Shown here: piece after piece, positions 53,046-56,586 of the stretch
Layout of the letters: each line of letters opens with the position of its first letter
Numbering within the stretch: position 1 is the stretch's first letter
From: Planctomycetota bacterium
GTDB lineage: Bacteria > Planctomycetota > Phycisphaerae > Tepidisphaerales > Tepidisphaeraceae
Assembly (NCBI GenBank): GCA_023417885.1
Contig: JAEZED010000002.1
Location: forward strand, 1-56,586
Direction of reading: 5' to 3'
DNA length: 56,586 nt
Notes under the pieces: generated by a model
The model's input: only the letters and a program-made list of their open reading frames with translations
Database searches by the model: none
What the model was told of the DNA's origin: nothing
Program-made: the position numbers and the translations under genes

Positions 53046-53104
53046 GATGGTGGCTCCGACGGGTGCCGCACGGGAAGCAACGGGACCTGTAGGTCGGACG
53101 ATTC

Positions 53105-53235
53105 TTGAAAAACGCCGATCATCGGCGAAACACGGCGTCGTCAGTTCGGAGGCGCGCGGCGGCGATCACGATGCGACCACGCAAAAGGCGGGGACGCAGC
53201 CGCTTCGGCGGGCACAGCCTGCCAGCGCTGCGAGG
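53105..53235 (-). ncRNA. Candidate small RNA or attenuated leader upstream of the HEAT-repeat gene
   Basis: A minus-strand transcript is expected to begin near 53235 from the promoter at 53242-53270. After about 110 bases it meets CGCCGAT-G-ATCGGCG (53127-53113) followed by five T, a classic terminator shape. The hairpin is 68 bases before the HEAT-gene start. The stretch is thus either a free RNA of about 130 bases or a leader whose terminator controls readthrough. No known riboswitch core was recognised. Confidence 0.35.
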
Positions 53236-53241
53236 CGACGG

Positions 53242-53270
53242 ATTGTCGAACGACGGCCACTGCCTGTCAA
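53242..53270 (-). promoter_or_regulatory. Sigma70-type promoter, TTGACA-17-GACAAT
   Basis: On the minus strand a perfect TTGACA (53270-53265) is followed after exactly 17 bases by GACAAT (53247-53242). This is the closest match to a full consensus promoter that I found in the window. Confidence 0.6.
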
Positions 53271-53386
53271 GCCGGTCCGCAGGCCGGCACACGACTGCGA
53301 AGGTCCGATTCGGTCCCGGCTTCCTTTCCGGTCACCTTGGCCGGACGCGGCATGGGGGCCGCATTGCCCCCGCCCCGGCCGGGTTC

Positions 53387-53392
53387 TAGGAT
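53387..53392 (+). promoter_or_regulatory. -10 box TAGGAT of the TPR-like gene
   Basis: TAGGAT ends nine bases before ATG 53402. Confidence 0.4.
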
Positions 53393-53401
53393 CGCCACTC
53401 A

Positions 53402-54283
53402 ATGGACTCAGAACGGCGGCACGAGCTCGAAGAGAACTCCCTGGCAAGGGCACTTGGTAAGGCGCCCAGCTTCCTCTGGGAGTACGGGGCATACGTCCTG
53501 CTCGGGCTCGCCGTCGTCGTCTCCGTCTTCTTCTACATGCGAACCCGCTCTTCGGCGGAGCTCTCCAAGCGCGAGGCGGAGGCCGCCAGCCTCTACAACA
53601 TGAATACCGCCCTCGATCGGGCCAAGGAAGCACGGCAGTTCGCCGCGTTCCTCCCGCCCGAGGAGCTCGCCGCCCGGCAGGAAGACGCCGCCAGCGAGAT
53701 CCAGCAGTGGGCCTCGATTCCCAGCGACAGCGAGCGGCCCGGCGTGCGGGCACATGCCCTGCGCCTCCGGGGTGACATGGCCTGGACGCTGGCGTCGTTC
53801 CCCCCGCCGCGCAAGCCTGCGCCCGCGACACAACCCGCCTCAACGACCCAGCCTGCCACGCGTCCGATCACCGATCTTGCCGGCGGCACTGCCCGCAGCG
53901 CCGAGGACTGGCTCGCCGACGCCGAGGCGGCCTACAGCCAGATCCTACAGGAGTACCCGGATCAGACCGCGGACGTCCTGGCGGCGCTCTTCGGCCTCGC
54001 AGCCATCGCCGAGCAGCGCGGCAACTTCCAGGGAGCCGTCGGCTTCTACGACCAGATCATCGCGCGCGACGACATCGGCGAGGGCGCGCACACCCTCGCC
54101 GAGCGGCGGAAGGACATGCTCCAGATCCTCCGCGTCAATCCGCGCCTCGGCGCCCCGCGCACGCCTGCAACCCAGCCGGCGACCCAGCCCACCACCGGCC
54201 CTGTCACGCAGCCTGCCGCCGGACCGGGGGATGTCGAACCGCTGTCGCCTCCCACCACCGCACCCGCCACGCAGCCCGGGTGA
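53402..54283 (+). CDS. Membrane-anchored TPR-like protein with proline/threonine-rich linkers
   Basis: A 293-residue protein. A short cytosolic N-terminus (MDSERRHELEENSLARALGK) precedes one membrane span at about 26-46 (YGAYVLLGLAVVVSVFFYM). Helical, TPR-type sequence follows (AEAAYSQILQEYPDQTADV; LFGLAAIAEQRGNFQGAVGFYDQII), broken by a linker at about 138-160 and ended by a tail of ATQP-type repeats (260-293). The layout resembles YfgM/BamD-like periplasmic TPR proteins, a weak comparison. TAGGAT lies nine bases before ATG 53402. It is divergent from the HEAT-repeat gene, which also encodes a helical-repeat protein. Confidence 0.78.
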   Translation: MDSERRHELEENSLARALGKAPSFLWEYGAYVLLGLAVVVSVFFYMRTRSSAELSKREAEAASLYNMNTALDRAKEARQFAAFLPPEELAARQEDAASEIQQWASIPSDSERPGVRAHALRLRGDMAWTLASFPPPRKPAPATQPASTTQPATRPITDLAGGTARSAEDWLADAEAAYSQILQEYPDQTADVLAALFGLAAIAEQRGNFQGAVGFYDQIIARDDIGEGAHTLAERRKDMLQILRVNPRLGAPRTPATQPATQPTTGPVTQPAAGPGDVEPLSPPTTAPATQPG

Positions 54284-54320
54284 CGGCTTCCGCGCTTCGG
54301 GGTCGATGCGCCCGTTGCGC

Positions 54321-54326
54321 TACCAT
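54321..54326 (+). promoter_or_regulatory. -10 box TACCAT of the RluA-type gene
   Basis: TACCAT ends eight bases before GTG 54335. Confidence 0.45.
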
Positions 54327-54334
54327 CGCTCGTC

Positions 54335-55525
54335 GTGCCGACCTCCCCCTCATCGGAGCATCCTGAACCGCGCGCGGACGATGCGCCGCTCCCCGAGGCC
54401 GACCTCGCGGCGCAGGACATGCCCGAGGAGATTGACGAGGAGGACGAGGATGCGGCGGCGCTGGGAGACATCGCGCAGCCGGACCACCGGCCGCGCGAGA
54501 TGAGCTTTCGCGTGGCGCGCAACCTGACGAGCCGGCTCGACAAGTACCTCGTCGATCGCGTCGGCTATCTCTCGCGCGCACAGATCCAGAACCTGATCGA
54601 CGTGGGCGCGGTGCGCGTCAACGGCCGACCCGCCAAGGCCAGCTACAAGCCGCGGGAGGCGGATCTGGTCGATGTCGTGGCCCCCCCGCCGCGCGCGGAC
54701 ACGATCGAGCCGGAGCCGATTCCGCTGGAGATCGTGTACGAGGACGAGCACCTGCTCGGAATCAACAAGCAGGCGGACCTGATGGTTCACCCGGCGCGCG
54801 GGCGATGGCACGGAACGCTCGTCAACGGGCTCATCCATTACGCGAAGCAGTGGAGCACGGTGCGCGGCCCGCATCGGCCCGGCATCCTGCATCGCCTGGA
54901 TCGCAACACGACCGGGATCATCCTGGTGGCCAAGACCGACGAAGCGCACTGGCGCCTCGGGCGCCAGTTCGAGATGCGCACGATCCAGAAGACCTACCTG
55001 GCGCTCGCGCATGGCGTGCCGGCGCTCCTGGCGGACATGATCGACATGCCCATCGGCAAGGACGCCTACGTGCGCGAGCGCATGGCGCCGCGCAAGCTCA
55101 CCAGCGGCGGGAAGACGGCGCAGACGGAGTACGAGGTGGTCGAAAGCTTCGGCCGCGGCGACACGGAGCTGCCGGCGCGGCTCGGCTGGCGCCCCCTGAA
55201 GGGGACACATGCGAGCGACCAGTCGCACCGCGAGCCGCCCGCGGGCTTCTCGCTCATCCGCCTCAAGCCGCACACCGGGCGCACGCACCAGCTCCGCGTT
55301 CATCTCTCCTACCTCGGCCATCCCATCGTCGGTGACACGATGTACGGCGGGCGGATCATCGAGCACCACGACCCGGACGGGCAGACGCATCACTTCGGCC
55401 GGCAGGCGCTGCACGCGGCGGCGATCACGTTCACCCATCCCCGGACGCTCAAGCCGTTGACCCTTCGGGCGCCGCTTCCGGCGGACATCCAGATGCTGCT
55501 GGAACGCCTGCGAGGGGCCTCGTAG
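54335..55525 (+). CDS. RluA-family RNA pseudouridine synthase
   Basis: A 396-residue enzyme that isomerises uridine to pseudouridine in rRNA or tRNA. An acidic N-terminal extension (1-55, many Glu and Asp) precedes an S4 RNA-binding domain (66-115: RLDKYLVDRVGYLSRAQIQNLI). The catalytic domain (130-390) has YEDEHLLGINKQADLMVHPA, the catalytic Asp in ILHRLDRNTTGIILVAKT (D189), and the C-terminal LKPHTGRTHQLRVHLSYLGHPI and GDTMYGG. An insertion of about 20 residues (ELPARLGWRPLKGTHASDQS) precedes the last strand. The start is GTG at 54335, after TACCAT. RluD or RluC type cannot be decided. Confidence 0.93.
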   Translation: MPTSPSSEHPEPRADDAPLPEADLAAQDMPEEIDEEDEDAAALGDIAQPDHRPREMSFRVARNLTSRLDKYLVDRVGYLSRAQIQNLIDVGAVRVNGRPAKASYKPREADLVDVVAPPPRADTIEPEPIPLEIVYEDEHLLGINKQADLMVHPARGRWHGTLVNGLIHYAKQWSTVRGPHRPGILHRLDRNTTGIILVAKTDEAHWRLGRQFEMRTIQKTYLALAHGVPALLADMIDMPIGKDAYVRERMAPRKLTSGGKTAQTEYEVVESFGRGDTELPARLGWRPLKGTHASDQSHREPPAGFSLIRLKPHTGRTHQLRVHLSYLGHPIVGDTMYGGRIIEHHDPDGQTHHFGRQALHAAAITFTHPRTLKPLTLRAPLPADIQMLLERLRGAS

Positions 55526-55582
55526 CACGCTGAGGAGGGGTTTGGCGGCGCGTTTCCGGGGGCGACGGGCCCTTGCATCGGC

Positions 55583-55588
55583 TACAAT
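55583..55588 (+). promoter_or_regulatory. -10 box TACAAT upstream of tatA
   Basis: TACAAT lies 59 bases before ATG 55648. Unlike most TACAAT boxes here, it leaves a normal leader with an AGGA ribosome-binding site. Confidence 0.45.
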
Positions 55589-55647
55589 GTCCTTGAGCCC
55601 GGACAGCGTCCGTGCCGGCCCGGGCCTCCGCGAACGAGGATGTAGTT

Positions 55648-55929
55648 ATGACCACCGCAACGCTGCTGACGTCTCTGCCCCTTCCCCTTTCCATGTGGAT
55701 GCCCCAGGGTATGGAGTGGCTCGTCATCGCCGGCATCGGCCTGCTCCTGTTCGGAAAGCGCCTGCCGGAGGTGGGCCGTTCGCTGGGCAAGGGGATCGTT
55801 GAGTTCAAGAAGGGGCTGAAGGGAATCGGCGACGAGATCGAGGAGGAGAGCAACAAGCCCTCCCCCCTCCCGTCGGCCGAATCCCGGAAACAAATTGCCG
55901 CCACGGGCGACCAACCGAGCGAGGCGTAG
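55648..55929 (+). CDS. tatA: Twin-arginine translocase TatA/TatE subunit
   Basis: A 93-residue membrane protein of the Tat system, which exports folded proteins. A short N-terminal extension (MTTATLLTSLPLPLSMWMPQ) precedes the membrane helix (about 21-36: MEWLVIAGIGLLLFG). The TatA hinge FGKRLPEVGRSLGKG follows, then the amphipathic helix (IVEFKKGLKGIGDEIEEE). The C-terminus is a polar Ser/Pro tail. AGGA lies eight bases upstream of ATG 55648. No tatC is present in the window. The gene downstream carries an exported-protein signal, though not an obvious twin-arginine one. Confidence 0.94.
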   Translation: MTTATLLTSLPLPLSMWMPQGMEWLVIAGIGLLLFGKRLPEVGRSLGKGIVEFKKGLKGIGDEIEEESNKPSPLPSAESRKQIAATGDQPSEA

Positions 55930-55998
55930 CCGCTCTTCCGGCCGCCTCCTGCGCCTGCCGGGCCTCGGGCCCGACCGGCGTTGCCTACGGAGACAGCC

Positions 55999-56586
55999 AT
56001 GAACAACAGAAGCTCCCGCTCGACGCGCAGACTCATCCCGACGGCGGCGGCCGCCGCGGTCCTCGCCGGGTCGTTCCTCCTTGTTCCGGCGCCGGCGGAA
56101 TCATCAGTGTTTGCTCAGCAGCAGCCCGCCCCGCGGCAGCGTCCGGCGAGCCTCGGGCAGACGGTGCCGAACTTCAGCCTCGAGGAGACGCCGCTGGAGG
56201 ATGCGCTCAACTTCCTCCAGAACCTCACGGGCATCAGCTTCTACGTCGACTGGCCGCGCCTGGAGATGGCGGGCGTTGACCGTGGGACGCCTGTGACGCT
56301 CCAGCTTCGCGGGACGAGCGTGCGCAAGACGCTGGCGCTGGTATTGGACAGCATCAGCCCACTCGAGCCGCTGACCTTCTACGTTGAGGGTGGCGTCGTG
56401 CACATCACGACGCAGGAGCAGGCTGACAGCGAGATGGTCGTGCGCGTCTACGACGTGCGCGACCTGCTGGTGGTCGTCCCCGACTTCGTCGGCCCCGGCC
56501 TGCGCGCCGGCACCGGTTTCGGCGGTGGCAGCGGTGGTGGTGGTGGCGGGAGCGGCGGATTCGGTGGCGGCGGCGGAGGCAGTGGC
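55999..56586 (+). CDS. Exported STN-domain protein, secretin or planctomycete type (cut by window end)
   Basis: The frame is open from ATG 55999 to the end (196 codons) without a stop, so the C-terminus is missing. GGAG lies seven bases upstream. A basic start (SRSTRRLIP) and hydrophobic segment (about 14-31, AAAAAVLAGSFLLVP) form a signal peptide. Residues 52-135 match a Secretin/TonB short N-terminal (STN) domain: FSLEETPLEDALNFLQNLTG, YVDW, VTLQLRGTSVRKTLALVLDS and FYVEGGVVHITTQEQ. The rest becomes a Gly/Ser-rich stretch (after about 165). It may continue into a secretin or a repeat protein; neither is visible. Confidence 0.8.
   Translation, partial: MNNRSSRSTRRLIPTAAAAAVLAGSFLLVPAPAESSVFAQQQPAPRQRPASLGQTVPNFSLEETPLEDALNFLQNLTGISFYVDWPRLEMAGVDRGTPVTLQLRGTSVRKTLALVLDSISPLEPLTFYVEGGVVHITTQEQADSEMVVRVYDVRDLLVVVPDFVGPGLRAGTGFGGGSGGGGGGSGGFGGGGGGSG

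Larger units (their letters stand above)
53046..53401. other. Divergent intergenic region, 356 bases
   Basis: No protein gene is visible. It contains the minus-strand promoter at 53242-53270, the leader or small RNA ending at 53105, and the TAGGAT box of the plus-strand gene at 53387-53392. Confidence 0.5.

Noticed and set aside
53319..53332. GGAAAGGAAGC on the minus strand, resembling the SRP RNA apical motif
   Set aside because: The flanking bases do not form the conserved SRP domain IV helix, and the CAGG...GCAGC context is absent.

Overview
The window is high-GC bacterial DNA (roughly two thirds G+C by eye) with about 53 recognisable protein genes, no rRNA or tRNA gene that I could find, and no insertion sequence or phage gene. 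The gene set points to the Planctomycetota, most likely a Phycisphaerae-type organism. The pointers are a fused 3-dehydroquinase/shikimate dehydrogenase, two different ClpP subunits side by side, a Maf-type (DUF115) glycosyltransferase with nonulosonic acid genes, exported HEAT-repeat and STN-domain proteins, and proline/threonine/glutamine-rich linkers. This placement is an inference from gene content.

Layout, left to right. 1-10.7 kb: fragment of a membrane-anchored protein, a small conserved-type protein, rpiA, a FabF-like ketoacyl synthase, an RND efflux permease with its adaptor, a ComB-type phosphatase, an alkaline-phosphatase-superfamily enzyme and a zinc-ribbon protein. 11-24.1 kb: a surface-glycosylation and signalling block. 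It holds a Maf glycosyltransferase, a membrane NTF2-like protein, a membrane alpha/beta hydrolase, a c-type-haem histidine kinase divergent from an NtrC-type response regulator, and a nonulosonic (sialic/legionaminic-type) acid operon: degenerate radical-SAM protein, NeuA-like, NeuB-like, NeuC-like. 24.2-34.3 kb: a 21-bp palindromic tandem-repeat array, surE, nnrE, dapA, aroDE, a lipoprotein, clpP - 36-codon membrane mini-gene - clpP2, a beta-helix protein, a DUF89 phosphatase and a SAM-hydrolase-type protein. 34.3-38.4 kb: pcm, a lower-GC orphan gene in a repeat-rich setting, and recG. 38.4-49.3 kb: a beta-propeller protein, a MATE exporter, DUF1992, queG, hsp20, miaA, an M50 protease, a thioredoxin-reductase-like protein, rnpA, an M42 peptidase and a SPOR-like protein. 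49.6-56.6 kb: an alpha/beta hydrolase, an exported HEAT protein containing a receiver-like segment, a TPR-like protein, an RluA-type pseudouridine synthase, tatA and the start of an STN-domain exported protein that runs off the end.

Two themes stand out. First, about twenty genes have a TANNNT box (TACAAT, TACCAT, TATACT and similar) ending only 5-10 bases before the start codon, usually with no Shine-Dalgarno sequence. That is the layout of leaderless transcripts, while other genes here (hsp20, clpP2, dapA, the 36-codon gene) keep strong GGAGG-type sites. Second, the nonulosonic acid operon opens with a protein whose second half keeps the radical-SAM/SPASM fold signature but has lost all three cluster cysteines. 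Its first half looks like a degraded nucleotidyltransferase, and its stop overlaps the start of the NeuA-like gene by ATGA. Together with the Maf glycosyltransferase nearby, this is the best candidate for an under-described system in the window. Functions are assigned by recognising family motifs by eye; no database search was run.
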